A stretch of DNA of 64,000 nucleotides from Sporosarcina psychrophila (GCF_001590685.1 NZ_CP014616.1:1301001-1365000); one strand, 5' to 3'. Counted from the stretch's first letter, positions 17,419 to 26,963 are shown. Numbers and translations are program-made. The notes: generated by a model not told the origin, from the letters alone.

Positions 17419-18684
17419 ATGAGTAAAGTTGGAGTTTATAGGGTTGATATCACGCCACCATTGGGTATTGATTTTATTGGATACCATAGACCAACTGGGA
17501 TAAGTAATATTGATGAACGTATTTATGCAACAGCCTTTATTTTTGAAAGCAAAGAAACAAAGTCCGTAATTATTAGTATTGATAACATAGGCATGTTAAT
17601 AAAAGATACTATAATTATTCGTGAACAAATAGTAAAGGAATTGAAAATCCCATTTGAAAATATAACGGTTGTTTATACTCATACACATTCTGGTCCTGCA
17701 ACAGCAAGTAATAATCAAATGGTTCAATCTTATAAGACTAGCTTAATTACAAATGTCGTAAAAGCTACTGTTCATGCAAATGAGAATAAGCAACCATCTG
17801 AGGTTGGATGGAATGTAACAATGGGTGAAATAGGAGTAAACCGAAGAGAGATTTCATTAGATGGAAAAGTGAAGATGGGTATAAATATGAATGGGGCTGT
17901 TGATAACAGAATAGGAGTATTAGCAATAAAACACCCTGCAACAGGAAAATTTCAAGGTCTAATTGTATTTTGTACTGCCCATCCAAATGTATTAAAGGGA
18001 GATAGTGATATTTTATCAGCAGACTATCCTGGGCTAACAAGGGATATTCTTCAAAATACACTTCACTGTCCTGTAATAATTATTCAAGGGGCGGCTGGAA
18101 ATGTTAATGCTAATTATCGTGGTTCAAAGGAAGCCTTAGAAAAAATGGCTTATGCCTTAAGTGGTAGCGTCCTTACGATGATTCCAAGTATTAATTATAA
18201 ATCTATTTCTAAGCTTAGAACTGTTTCAACTAAAATGTCCATGAAACTAAAAGATATTCCTGAACCTGATGTTATAAAAAGGATGGCATTTTTAGCTGCA
18301 GATCAATGGGGTGTAAATACTGATAAATGGTTAATGGTTCTTTTGGATATGCATAAACAAAATATTAAGCAACTTTCTATTGATTTAGAAATTCAATTAC
18401 TTCAAATTAATGAGGGTTCATTTTCAGGAATACCAATGGAGCCCTTTTCTGAAACAGCTATTGACATTAAAAAAAGACTAAAGAATAAACTTGCCTTTTT
18501 TGGGGGTTATACCAATGGTTATCTTGGCTATTTACCTACAAAAGAAGCGTACCCATACGGTGGTTATGAGGTGGAAGTGAATCCAGTGATTTATGGACCG
18601 ATTACTGACTTGTGGATGCCCCCAGTTGAAAATACTGCTGAACAGGTGGTGAAAAAGGTGTTGGAATTATATAATACTAAATAA
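17419..18684 (+). CDS. Neutral/alkaline ceramidase N-domain-like protein
   Basis: 421 residues matching the N-terminal domain of the neutral/alkaline non-lysosomal ceramidase family: GVYRVDITPPLG at residues 4-15, THTHSGPA near 92-99 (zinc-ligand-like histidines), FCTAHPNVLKG near 190 and QGAAGNVNANYRG near 222. No signal peptide or C-terminal Ig-like domain is present, so it is a stand-alone cytoplasmic form whose substrate is unlikely to be certain from family membership. Clear GGGGAG ribosome binding site. AT-rich. Confidence 0.82.
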   Translation: MSKVGVYRVDITPPLGIDFIGYHRPTGISNIDERIYATAFIFESKETKSVIISIDNIGMLIKDTIIIREQIVKELKIPFENITVVYTHTHSGPATASNNQMVQSYKTSLITNVVKATVHANENKQPSEVGWNVTMGEIGVNRREISLDGKVKMGINMNGAVDNRIGVLAIKHPATGKFQGLIVFCTAHPNVLKGDSDILSADYPGLTRDILQNTLHCPVIIIQGAAGNVNANYRGSKEALEKMAYALSGSVLTMIPSINYKSISKLRTVSTKMSMKLKDIPEPDVIKRMAFLAADQWGVNTDKWLMVLLDMHKQNIKQLSIDLEIQLLQINEGSFSGIPMEPFSETAIDIKKRLKNKLAFFGGYTNGYLGYLPTKEAYPYGGYEVEVNPVIYGPITDLWMPPVENTAEQVVKKVLELYNTK

Positions 18685-19108
18685 TTTATGCTGAGCTTAT
18701 TAGTAAATGTAACTTTTCCACTTGAACTCCTATGAAAATTAAATATTGCTTAGAATCTATAAAGTTGCATAACAAAAAAGACTGAGCCTTCAAAATGATT
18801 ATATTGATATGGTAGGTAAATCAGGAATTAACTCCATTCTTCCTAGAATAAAGGCAAGGTTAGTGCAATAACTAGTGTAGGATTAATCTCGCATAAGTGC
18901 TACCGTATCAAGTGCGACAGTCTGTAATGCACCGTGAACGTTGGAGTTAGACTAATGGTTGGGCCATATGACACGATTGTTGATCGACCATCTTTGGCAG
19001 CCATAATATCCATTCTGTACACATTTGCATCCTCTTTGTTTTGCGCTTTTTATAACAAATGTCAAGAACCTGTTTTCTTATACATCGTTACACATTAGAG
19101 GAGTGGGC
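18685..19108 (+). other. Gap with possible gene remnant
   Basis: No intact gene. A 35-codon plus-strand frame around 18776-18871 reads like protein (includes NDYIDMVGKSGINSILPRIK) but has no start or ribosome binding site and may be the tail of a decayed gene. The rest shows no recognisable feature. Confidence 0.35.
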
Positions 19109-19228
19109 ATGTTTGATGAAAAAGTGATTTTAGTATTGCTATGTTGGATTTTAGATGGTTGTGCAGTGATGTCTGATCTCTTCAAGCAAAAGGAGCGATT
19201 TTTGGAAATTCGGCAGCCGTGTCTTTAA
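19109..19228 (+). CDS. 39-residue hypothetical protein
   Basis: ATG 19109 has a strong AGAGGAG ribosome binding site five bases upstream. The product begins MFDEKVILVLLCWILDGC, a short hydrophobic segment, then a charged tail. No homologue recalled. It could be a real micro-protein or the truncated start of a decayed gene; it precedes another membrane gene by 37 bases. Confidence 0.4.
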   Translation: MFDEKVILVLLCWILDGCAVMSDLFKQKERFLEIRQPCL

Positions 19229-19264
19229 AGTAAGGAGACAGGCACTGTACAAGGAGGGGGAGAA

Positions 19265-19837
19265 ATGGTTATTGTTAATCTCGCATTTTTTATCTTCATA
19301 TTAATAGCTTCGATATATATACTGTTCATCAAATCAAAAAATGATGTTCTGAAACGTTATTTATCTTTCATAATTATCAATTCCTTTTTCTTTTTTTCTA
19401 TTTTTGATATTAAATCAGTGTTATGGATCACACTGATTTTTGCAATAGGACTAATTTCGCATACAAAATCACCAATAAAAGATAAAGTCATTTTTATATT
19501 TATAGTCATTTTTATTTTTGTAATATATCGTGTGCCCACAAGCCCAGCCGAATTTGAGACGTAATTAATTGAAGAACATGCGATTCATTGTTCAGTAGTG
19601 GAATGTGTAGAAGTTGTTGAAATTGTAAATGATAACAAGCTTCAAATGCAAGCGACTAAATATGCAATTCAAGGTTTAACTTTTGATTGGTATTTTGTTT
19701 TTTCACAGGGTCAAATCGTATTGAACAATGAAAATATAAAGGCTATTAATATAGCTGGATTTTGGATTCAAATTAACAAATTAGAAGTAAAACTCGATGA
19801 TGAAGGTGTTGGATACGATCTTTACAATACGAGTTAG
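19265..19837 (+). pseudogene. Membrane protein gene interrupted by one in-frame stop
   Basis: ATG 19265 is preceded by AGGAGGGGGAG. The first 99 codons give three or four hydrophobic segments, ending PTSPAEFET before TAA at 19562-19564. The same frame continues open without another stop to TAG at 19837 (LIEEHAIHCSVVEC, later ATKYAIQGLTFDWYFVFSQG). The downstream part has no ribosome binding site, so the simplest reading is one gene of about 190 codons broken by a nonsense mutation (or a sequencing error). Family not recognised. Confidence 0.55.
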
Positions 19838-20054
19838 TTGTACTTAAAGTAACGGGGCGTTATCCCAAGTAAAGTAGCTTAAGAAAATCCTTTATGTGTG
19901 GAAAATAACCAGTAAATATAAAACAGCTTACATTTATTACGCCTTATTGAACTAAATGGAGCAGATTACTAGAATGAGCACAATATAGTCGATCATGACA
20001 CTAGAGTATCAATACAGAATACTATCTATTAAAATTCAAACGAGGAGGGGGACT

Positions 20055-20156
20055 ATGAAAAAAGATTCACCGATTGTAATAATTCTTATTGCCTTAGTCG
20101 TAGGTGCTCTAGGCTGCTCCCTGATTATGAAAATATTTATTCCAAATATGATGTAA
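20055..20156 (+). CDS. 33-residue single-span membrane peptide
   Basis: ATG 20055 follows GAGGAGGGGG at good spacing. The product is a lysine start (MKKDSPIV), one hydrophobic helix (IILIALVVGALGCSLIM) and a short tail; a Cys sits inside the helix. The very strong ribosome binding site argues for translation. No family recalled. The 62-codon frame that overlaps its stop codon is not supported. Confidence 0.5.
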   Translation: MKKDSPIVIILIALVVGALGCSLIMKIFIPNMM

Positions 20157-20402
20157 TGATTATCCTAAGAAATTATCTGTATTTGTTATCCCCAGTAGGT
20201 GTCAACTGTGGAATGCTTGGAAACTGGAACGTTCCGTGCGGAGCAGAGGGAATATGGAGAATAGCATCAAATGCTTACCTATTGCTAACTTTAGCAAAAC
20301 AAGGCTGCCAGGAGATTGTTTTTACTGTTAATAAAGTAACGTAGCGGATTCACTTTAAGAAGGTGCCCCATCCACAACCTAGCCAAAATAGGAGGAATTA
20401 CA

Positions 20403-21185
20403 ATGGACACAACACAACAAAACAGTAACGCTTGGGATAAGAAAGTTGAAGAGGGGTCTAGATACACACAATCTGTGAGTAGCGAAATCATTGAAAAAAG
20501 TAAATCTGGTGAATGGGAAATTACTGTCACTACTGAAAGATCAGTTCCACGAGATTGGTTTCCGAAATCTTTAGTAGGATTAAAAATACTTTGTTTAGCA
20601 TCTGGTGGAGGGCAACAAGGACCTATTTTAGCTGCGGCTGGAGCAGATGTAACAGTGACTGATATATCTAAAAAGCAATTGCAACAAGATGAATATGTAG
20701 CTAAACGTGATGGATTAACTATAAAAACGGTACAAGGCGATATGTCAGACCTTAGTGACTTTAAAGATGAATATTTTGATATTGTTGTTAATCCTGTTTC
20801 TAACTTATTCGTAAAAGATGTTAACCCTGTATGGAAGGAAGTTTCAAGAGTTTTAAAAAATAGAGGTATTTTAATTGCAGGATTTACAAATCCTTTATTA
20901 TGGATTTTTGATGATAATCAAGAAAGAAAAGGTATTCTTGATGTTAAATATTCTATACCTTCATCGTCATTGGATTATTTGCTAGAGGATGAAGTTCAAG
21001 CTTATATAAAATCAAGTCAAACAATAGAATACGCACATACTTTGGAAGATCAAATTCAAGGGCAAATTGAAGCAGGGTTTGTTATAACAGGTTTTTATGA
21101 AGATGACTTCGGTGGAACAAGAATTTTAGACAAGCATATTAAAACTTTTATTACTACAAGAGCTATAAAGCTAAAGATTGAATAA
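20403..21185 (+). CDS. Class I SAM-dependent methyltransferase
   Basis: 260 residues. Motif I is ILCLASGGGQQGP (about 63-75), motif II ADVTVTDISKKQLQQD (about 80-95), then FDIVVNPVSNLF and VLKNRGILIAGF. The N-terminal NAWDKKVEEGSRYT block is typical of a Firmicute methyltransferase group whose target is unknown. AGGAGG lies upstream of the ATG. AT-rich single gene. Confidence 0.87.
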   Translation: MDTTQQNSNAWDKKVEEGSRYTQSVSSEIIEKSKSGEWEITVTTERSVPRDWFPKSLVGLKILCLASGGGQQGPILAAAGADVTVTDISKKQLQQDEYVAKRDGLTIKTVQGDMSDLSDFKDEYFDIVVNPVSNLFVKDVNPVWKEVSRVLKNRGILIAGFTNPLLWIFDDNQERKGILDVKYSIPSSSLDYLLEDEVQAYIKSSQTIEYAHTLEDQIQGQIEAGFVITGFYEDDFGGTRILDKHIKTFITTRAIKLKIE

Positions 21186-21253
21186 TATTTTTTCACTAAC
21201 AGTACTTTAGTTGAATTATTAAACGTAAGTAAAAAGTATCCATTTTTTACTAA

Positions 21254-21814
21254 CTATTCATATCCCCCTTTGGATTCGGGAAGTCCCATATATTCTTCCT
21301 TACTTCTAATTATACTAAATACGTAATTTCGTAACTCAATTAATTGTTTAGCATCGTTGGTAGGATCACAGTATGTCCCTGAAAAAGAATGAGTTATGGT
21401 TTCGCCGTTGATGGTAATTTTCCATTCATCCTCTTCGTGTGGTTCTTGTGTGCAAGTGGTTCCGTTTATAGGTTCGGGTATAAATTTTTTCTTTTCTACT
21501 ATATTAACTTCTTTCATTTTCTTATAAATCTTATCCATTTCCTTATCTGTTAAATTTACAGTTGCCTTTGCAGTCCCATCCGTTATTAAATCTTTGGTCA
21601 CTGTATTTTGAAATGTGTTGATTTCATTATTTTTTCCCACACCAAACTGAACAGAGAACCCAAAGTCATTTGGCATATCTTCTGGCAAAGTTTGAACAGT
21701 AGAAGCGGTTTCTTTTGAACGCGAAACACTAGATTCATTTGAATTTTTAGTCAATTGATTGCAAGCGCTCAAAATGAAGGTGGCTAAAATAAACAATAAT
21801 ATTTTTTTCAACAA
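21254..21814 (-). CDS. Lipoprotein of unknown function
   Basis: 186 residues with a lipoprotein signal peptide: MLKKILLFILATFILSAC, lipobox LSAC with lipidated Cys18. The mature part starts with a Ser/Thr/Asn-rich linker and then a compact domain containing two Cys (TTCTQ and TYCDP) that may form a disulfide outside the membrane. Start ATG is preceded by GGGGG on the minus strand. The fold is not recognised. Transcribed alone. Confidence 0.7.
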   Translation of the reverse strand: MLKKILLFILATFILSACNQLTKNSNESSVSRSKETASTVQTLPEDMPNDFGFSVQFGVGKNNEINTFQNTVTKDLITDGTAKATVNLTDKEMDKIYKKMKEVNIVEKKKFIPEPINGTTCTQEPHEEDEWKITINGETITHSFSGTYCDPTNDAKQLIELRNYVFSIIRSKEEYMGLPESKGGYE

Positions 21815-22209
21815 TTATCCCCCTTTTTTTAATGAGACGAATTGTCCCACTTTTTGGTTTCACTTCATTCAAGAATCCTGCTAGTTTGTTTAAATGGATA
21901 ATTTAAAAATTCAAAATATATTTAAACATAAATTTCATTTATATAATAAGTTCGCTTCATATTAAGTGAACAATTAGCAACATTATCGGCATTTGTTTCA
22001 ACAACACCGCATAAATTTATGCGGTGACTTCAATTCGTGTACGTATTGATCTGTTAATTAGTTTGTCAAATCGACTTAAGCATTGATATAACAACAAAAA
22101 GGAAGACATCAATTCATAGTGAATTGTGTCCCCAATATAGGTTGTTATTTGATGTTTTCTCTCCGTCAACCGAATACGTTAGTTATTATAACTGATGTTT
22201 TCACTGACC
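21815..22209. other. AT-rich gap with one perfect palindrome
   Basis: Contains a 22-bp perfect palindrome at 22005-22026 (CACCGCATAAA and its inverse) without a T tract, which could be an operator or a transcript end. Weak complementarity (ACATCAA near 22152, TTGATGT near 22108 on the minus strand) may be the terminator of the M23 peptidase gene. Nothing else recognised. Confidence 0.4.
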
Positions 22210-23196
22210 TCACTTCTGTTTATCTTGCCGTTCCCAAATTCTAAGCGAAGGATAAGGATCGAAAGCCCATTCTGTTCGTCCGTTATATTTGTACATCCCG
22301 TAGTGGAGATGAGGAGGGAAACGTCCTGATGTTCCTGCTTTTCCATAACCAGAGCTGCCCACCGAACCAATGATGGTCTTTGGTTCAACGATGTCTCCTT
22401 CTTTCAAATCTTTGTTGAAATAAGCTAAATGGGCAAAATAGTGGTACGTATTATGAGTGTCGCGAATGCCGACTCGCCAACCTCCAAAGTCATTCCACCC
22501 CATTATTTCGATAACTCCATAGGACGTGGCTCGAACAGGGGTACCATATCCAGCGAACAAATCGGTTCCCTCGTGAATCCTTCTGCCACCCCATCCTCTG
22601 CTTGCTCCCCAGGTTCCACGGTAACTGTAATTGTAATTGGTTGGGACAGGAAAGGCGTGTTCATCTAAGTCCAATGTTTCAAAGTGTTTATACAGTTTTG
22701 CAATAGCTATAATTTGTTTAACCGTGTCTTCACGTTTGTAGTAGTCCAATAAAGCTAATTTGAAATCTTCTTCCGCTTGGCCATATTCGCTTAAATAAGT
22801 TGCCATTGTATAAAGGACGTCTTCTGCATCATTTATATTGGCTAACCCATCTTCATTGCCATCAAGTCCATTTCCGTCTGAATAAGCAATCGATTCAGGA
22901 GAGGTATCTTTTTTATCGGGGTTAAGTGGGCCTGTCCAATAATCATCTGAAAACTGAATGGCGACCGGACCTTCATTCTTCGGAATATCAGTTCGAACTT
23001 GTTGGATGTTGCGTTCAAATTGATCAACTGCAGCTAAATAATACCATGGGACAGTTACGCTTTCGAAGCGTAAATAAAGACGCATTCGTTCATCTAGAAT
23101 CATTTCTTGAGTAGGCTCTTCTTTTGCTGATACAACCGTTAAGAATAGCAAAGACAATGCGAGTACATACATTGGTAAAACAAACCAGTGACGCAC
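22210..23196 (-). CDS. Secreted or membrane-anchored M23 family metallopeptidase
   Basis: 328 residues. An N-terminal hydrophobic segment (about 4-24, ending VVSAKEE) acts as signal peptide or anchor. A charged middle domain is followed by a LytM/M23 domain (about 200-320) with zinc ligands in RIHEGTD, the HYFAH block and PPHLHYG. Such enzymes cut peptidoglycan cross-bridges; the architecture resembles B. subtilis spore or cell-wall M23 proteins. The longest frame starts at 23238, but GTG 23196 is preceded by AAGGAGG at ideal distance and directly starts the signal segment. Single gene. Confidence 0.88.
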   Translation of the reverse strand: MRHWFVLPMYVLALSLLFLTVVSAKEEPTQEMILDERMRLYLRFESVTVPWYYLAAVDQFERNIQQVRTDIPKNEGPVAIQFSDDYWTGPLNPDKKDTSPESIAYSDGNGLDGNEDGLANINDAEDVLYTMATYLSEYGQAEEDFKLALLDYYKREDTVKQIIAIAKLYKHFETLDLDEHAFPVPTNYNYSYRGTWGASRGWGGRRIHEGTDLFAGYGTPVRATSYGVIEIMGWNDFGGWRVGIRDTHNTYHYFAHLAYFNKDLKEGDIVEPKTIIGSVGSSGYGKAGTSGRFPPHLHYGMYKYNGRTEWAFDPYPSLRIWERQDKQK

Positions 23197-23413
23197 GAAA
23201 AAACCTCCTTTTAATACATGTATATTAGAATTCCCCAATTGGATTTATTCATAAGTACATTTTTCAGGAAAACAATTCAAAATTGAATTAAAGCTGATTT
23301 TTCACCTGTGATCTATATGTGACTCACGGGTGAAAAATATGTATATAAATGTTTTTCTAGCACATAATACGATTGAAATCCATTACACAAGTGGAGAGAA
23401 AAGGAGAGATGAA

Positions 23414-23923
23414 TTGGGTATTTTAAATGGTAATCCAAAAGACGAACCGTTACATTACGGTGAAGTACTAGGCTCATGGGCTTTTGTAGGAGCGAATAAT
23501 GGTCTAATCAGTGCGTATCAAGCATTTATTAATCATGCAGGTGACGGGGATCTCATCGAGCTGTTGGAAGAAGCAGTAAAAACGATGAAATCGGAGAACA
23601 AACAACTTGAAAATATTTTAAAAGAGAATGGGATTGCATTGCCGCCGTCATTGCCGGAACGCCCTAAAGCGAAAGCAGAAGATATACCGGTCGGTGCAAG
23701 GTTTATGGATCCTGAAATCAGCGGTGCCATATCGATTAACGTCGGACAAGCTCTTGTGTCTTGCAGCCAAGTGTTGGGACAATGCTTGCGAGAAGACCTT
23801 GCAATGATGTTCGGAAAATTCCATGCAGATAAAATGTTATTTGGTTTGAAGTTATTGAGAATGAACAAAGAAAAAGGGTGGATTATACCGCCACCGCTTC
23901 ATACGGATTCTCCTAGTCGTTAA
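23414..23923 (+). CDS. DUF3231 family protein
   Basis: 169 residues beginning MGILNGNPKDEPLHYGEV, which I recall as the standard N-terminus of DUF3231 proteins (helical, ferritin-like, related to the CotF coat proteins). The helix GLISAYQAFINHAGDGDL and the IPVGARFMDPEI block fit. Start is TTG 23414, chosen because AAGGAGAG lies eight bases before it; the longer frame from GTG 23330 has no ribosome binding site and its extra 28 residues are not family-like. Role unknown, possibly spore-related. Followed by a terminator. Confidence 0.78.
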   Translation: MGILNGNPKDEPLHYGEVLGSWAFVGANNGLISAYQAFINHAGDGDLIELLEEAVKTMKSENKQLENILKENGIALPPSLPERPKAKAEDIPVGARFMDPEISGAISINVGQALVSCSQVLGQCLREDLAMMFGKFHADKMLFGLKLLRMNKEKGWIIPPPLHTDSPSR

Positions 23924-23930
23924 CGAAACG

Positions 23931-23967
23931 AAAAGGATCTTGTCATTAAGTTGACAAGGTCCTTTTC
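23931..23967 (+). terminator. Rho-independent terminator
   Basis: AAAAGGATCTTGTCA pairs with TTGACAAGGTCCTTTT (one G-T pair). Confidence 0.82.
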
Positions 23968-24031
23968 ATATTGCGCTTTGAAAGTCTTATATGGTAAGCT
24001 AATCCATAAAACTTGAAGAGGGATGATTCAG

Positions 24032-24826
24032 ATGATTCGACAGCTTGTGGAAGAAGACAGGAAAGTTACGTTGGATTTCGTTTCACAGAAGCCAGCAGAA
24101 AATCTATTTATAATAGGAGATATTGAAGCGTATGGGTTTACTAATCCGATACAGAAATTATGGGGAGATTTTGTTGAGAATGGTGAATTGCGAGGTATTC
24201 TACTAAACTATGATGGTAATTTCATTGTATATGCACCAGAAGAATACGATGCAAAAGGGTTTGCAGAAATTATCAATCATGATGAAAAGTATGAGTTCAT
24301 TTCAGGGATTGAGCAGATTGTTGTTAAATTGGAACCGTATTTGACTAGTAAACCGTCAAATCCACGTGTACTCTATTACGCTAAATGCGAGCATGCTAAG
24401 GGTTTGCAAGAAGTACCCACAGAGATTGAAGTGAAAAAAGCGACACCTGATGACGCGGAGCGAATCATAGATCAAATGTATGGAATTCCGGAATTTGCTA
24501 CGAGTACATTCAGTGTTGAACGTAAACGTGAGTCACTTAGTAATAAATCTGCCCGTACATACTTCATCGAAGAAGATGGGCGGATAATAAGTTCCGCATC
24601 GAGCACTGCAGAAAATAGTCAGTCTGCCATGATTGTTGGCGTTGGTACTTTGTCGGGATATGAGAAAAAAGGATTAGCTTCATATTGCATGTCTATTCTT
24701 TGCACAGAATTGCTCAATGAAGGCAAGATGCTTTGTCTTTTCTATGATAATCCCGCTGCGGGCTCCATCTATAAACGAATTGGTTTTGTCGATATTGGGA
24801 AATGGTGCATGTGGAGTTTCAAATAA
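24032..24826 (+). CDS. GNAT family N-acetyltransferase
   Basis: 264 residues with two parts: an N-terminal domain (about 1-125) and a C-terminal GNAT domain (about 130-264). The acetyl-CoA binding region reads VGVGTLSGYEKKGLASYCMS, followed by CLFYDNPAAGSIYKRIGF, the usual beta-alpha end of the fold. Substrate unknown. ATG 24032 has AGAGGG at better spacing than ATG 24023. Confidence 0.85.
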   Translation: MIRQLVEEDRKVTLDFVSQKPAENLFIIGDIEAYGFTNPIQKLWGDFVENGELRGILLNYDGNFIVYAPEEYDAKGFAEIINHDEKYEFISGIEQIVVKLEPYLTSKPSNPRVLYYAKCEHAKGLQEVPTEIEVKKATPDDAERIIDQMYGIPEFATSTFSVERKRESLSNKSARTYFIEEDGRIISSASSTAENSQSAMIVGVGTLSGYEKKGLASYCMSILCTELLNEGKMLCLFYDNPAAGSIYKRIGFVDIGKWCMWSFK

Positions 24827-24936
24827 CAGAATGGTAGGTGGAATATGATTATAATTCACTGAAAATATTAAATTGTGTCTTTGTTGATGCTATAATTAAA
24901 TCGTGTTAGCTAACTAAAAAATAGGAGTGATTTCAA

Positions 24937-25254
24937 ATGGGAAAACTACAATCAATGGAACAATTCGACAAGCTGAAAAATGAGGAGAGAACAATGTTCA
25001 TGTTTTCCGCAGATTGGTGCCCCGACTGCCGAGTAATTGAACCGTTGTTACCTGGGATCGAAGCAGATTACCCGGAATATAGTTTCATTCTTGTTGACCG
25101 TGATGAGTTTATAGATTTATGTGGAGACTTAGATATTTTTGGGATCCCGAGTTTTATCGCATTCCATAGTGGTGTTGAAGCGGGTCGCTTTGTTAGTAAA
25201 GATCGTAAATCGCAAACGGAAATCGAAGAATTTATTAACAGTCTTTCGGCTTGA
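24937..25254 (+). CDS. Thioredoxin family protein (YdbP-like)
   Basis: 105 residues with the redox motif WCPDC (Cys29 and Cys32, preceded by FSADW) and the cis-proline block GIPSFIAF. It resembles the small B. subtilis YdbP/YtpP thioredoxin-like proteins that reduce protein disulfides in the cytoplasm. The Asp inside the active site (CPDC rather than CGPC) suggests a different redox potential or partner. Good AGGAGTG ribosome binding site. It is 20 bases from the following FAD dehydrogenase gene and may be co-transcribed with it. Confidence 0.87.
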   Translation: MGKLQSMEQFDKLKNEERTMFMFSADWCPDCRVIEPLLPGIEADYPEYSFILVDRDEFIDLCGDLDIFGIPSFIAFHSGVEAGRFVSKDRKSQTEIEEFINSLSA

Positions 25255-25274
25255 TTTAAGGGGGAGGCTACTCG

Positions 25275-26933
25275 ATGAAATATGACGTCATTGTTGTTGG
25301 TGCTGGTTTGGCGGGATTAGTTGCGACGGCAGAGCTTACAAATGCCGGGAAGAAAGTTCTACTGCTCGATCAGGAACCGGAAGCCTCTCTTGGCGGACAA
25401 GCTTGGTGGTCATTTGGCGGCTTATTTCTCGTTGATTCACCTGAGCAACGAAGAATGGGCATTAAGGATTCGCGGGAACTTGCTTGGCAGGACTGGTTGG
25501 GAACTGCTGGTTTTGACCGTCAGGAAGATGAAGATTATTGGGGAAAGAAGTGGGCCGAAGCGTATGTTAACTTCGCTGCAACTGAGAAAAGAGAGTGGTT
25601 GCATGCGCAAGGCATTCGTTTTTTTCCGGTTGTAGGATGGGCGGAACGCGGTGGCCATCTAGCGGAAGGACCTGGTAATTCGGTCCCGCGCTTTCATATT
25701 GTATGGGGAACAGGACCTGGTATCGTTAAACCTTTTGAGGATAAAATGCGGATTGCGATAGATAAAGGATTAGTTGAGTATCTGCCTCGCCACCGTGTCG
25801 ATGAATTGATTACGAAAAATGGTGCTGTGACTGGAGTACGTGGTGCTGTACTTGTACCTAGTGCCGTCGCCCGTGGTGTAGCGAGTTCCCGTGAAGTGAT
25901 TAGTGGCTTTGAATTATATGCGGAAGCGGTGTTAGTGACAAGTGGGGGTATGGGAGCGGATCTTGAATTGATCCGAAAAAACTGGCCACTCCGTCTTGGA
26001 AAAGCACCGAAAGATATGATTTCAGGGGTTCCTGAACATGTGGATGGGCGTATGCTGGCGATTACAGAGCAAGCTGGGGGCCGAATTGTTAACAGGGATC
26101 GGATGTGGCATTATACGGAAGGCATTAAAAACTGGAACCCGGTATGGGCAAATCATGGGATTCGTATTCTTCCTGGCCCATCCTCCCTTTGGCTAGATGC
26201 TAAGGGGAAGCGATTATCAGCTCCGAATTTCCCTGGATTCGATACATTAGGAACACTTGAAGCACTCCGGGCAACCGGTTACGATTACTCATGGTTCATA
26301 TTGACCCAATCGATCATCGAGAAAGAATTTGCGTTATCCGGATCTGAGCAAAATCCGGATTTGACGGGAAAGAGTATCGGGAAAGTGCTACAGAGAATCC
26401 TGCCTGGCCCAACTGCGCCGGTAAAAGCATTCATGGATAAAGGCGAAGATTTTATCGTAGCCGATACACTCCCGGAACTTGTGTCGGGGATGAATAAAAT
26501 GACTGGAGAAAACTTATTGAAGTTAGACGACATTGAACGGCAAGTCATTGCTAGGGATCGTGAGATGGATAATAAATTCACCAAGGATTTGCAAATTATA
26601 GCATTGCGTGGTGCCCGTCACTATATCGGAGATAAGCTTGTCAGAGTAGCGGCTCCACATAAACTCCTTAATCCTAAAAAAGGACCGTTGATTGCGGTGC
26701 GTTTACATATCGTCAGTCGAAAGACACTTGGTGGATTGCAAACCGATTTAGATGGCCGAGTTCTTGACCTGACTGGGAATCCAATACCGGGTTTATATGC
26801 CGCTGGCGAAGTAGCAGGATTTGGCGGTGGTGGTGTTCATGGCTATCGTTCATTGGAAGGGACGTTCCTTGGAGGCTGTATTTTTTCCGGAAGGCAAGCG
26901 GGAAGGGCATGTGCAAACTATACGCGAGCGTAA
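25275..26933 (+). CDS. FAD-binding dehydrogenase (3-ketosteroid dehydrogenase/fumarate reductase-like)
   Basis: 552 residues. The N-terminal dinucleotide motif is VIVVGAGLAGLVATAEL (about 5-21), followed by LGGQAWWSFGG. The C-terminal FAD site reads GLYAAGEVAGFGGGGVHGY, then LGGCIFSGRQAGR. This is the signature of the FAD-dependent oxidoreductase group close to 3-ketosteroid-delta-1-dehydrogenases; steroid use is unlikely in this organism and the real substrate is unknown. GGGGGAGG lies before the ATG. Possibly in one unit with the preceding thioredoxin-like gene and the following amidotransferase gene (gaps of 20 and 30 bases). Confidence 0.88.
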   Translation: MKYDVIVVGAGLAGLVATAELTNAGKKVLLLDQEPEASLGGQAWWSFGGLFLVDSPEQRRMGIKDSRELAWQDWLGTAGFDRQEDEDYWGKKWAEAYVNFAATEKREWLHAQGIRFFPVVGWAERGGHLAEGPGNSVPRFHIVWGTGPGIVKPFEDKMRIAIDKGLVEYLPRHRVDELITKNGAVTGVRGAVLVPSAVARGVASSREVISGFELYAEAVLVTSGGMGADLELIRKNWPLRLGKAPKDMISGVPEHVDGRMLAITEQAGGRIVNRDRMWHYTEGIKNWNPVWANHGIRILPGPSSLWLDAKGKRLSAPNFPGFDTLGTLEALRATGYDYSWFILTQSIIEKEFALSGSEQNPDLTGKSIGKVLQRILPGPTAPVKAFMDKGEDFIVADTLPELVSGMNKMTGENLLKLDDIERQVIARDREMDNKFTKDLQIIALRGARHYIGDKLVRVAAPHKLLNPKKGPLIAVRLHIVSRKTLGGLQTDLDGRVLDLTGNPIPGLYAAGEVAGFGGGGVHGYRSLEGTFLGGCIFSGRQAGRACANYTRA

Positions 26934-26963
26934 GAATATACTAGTTATAAGGGGGATATGTGG

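Noticed and set aside
20156-20344. 62-codon ORF overlapping the stop of the 33-residue peptide
   Set aside because: No independent ribosome binding site and the product has no protein-like pattern that I recognise.
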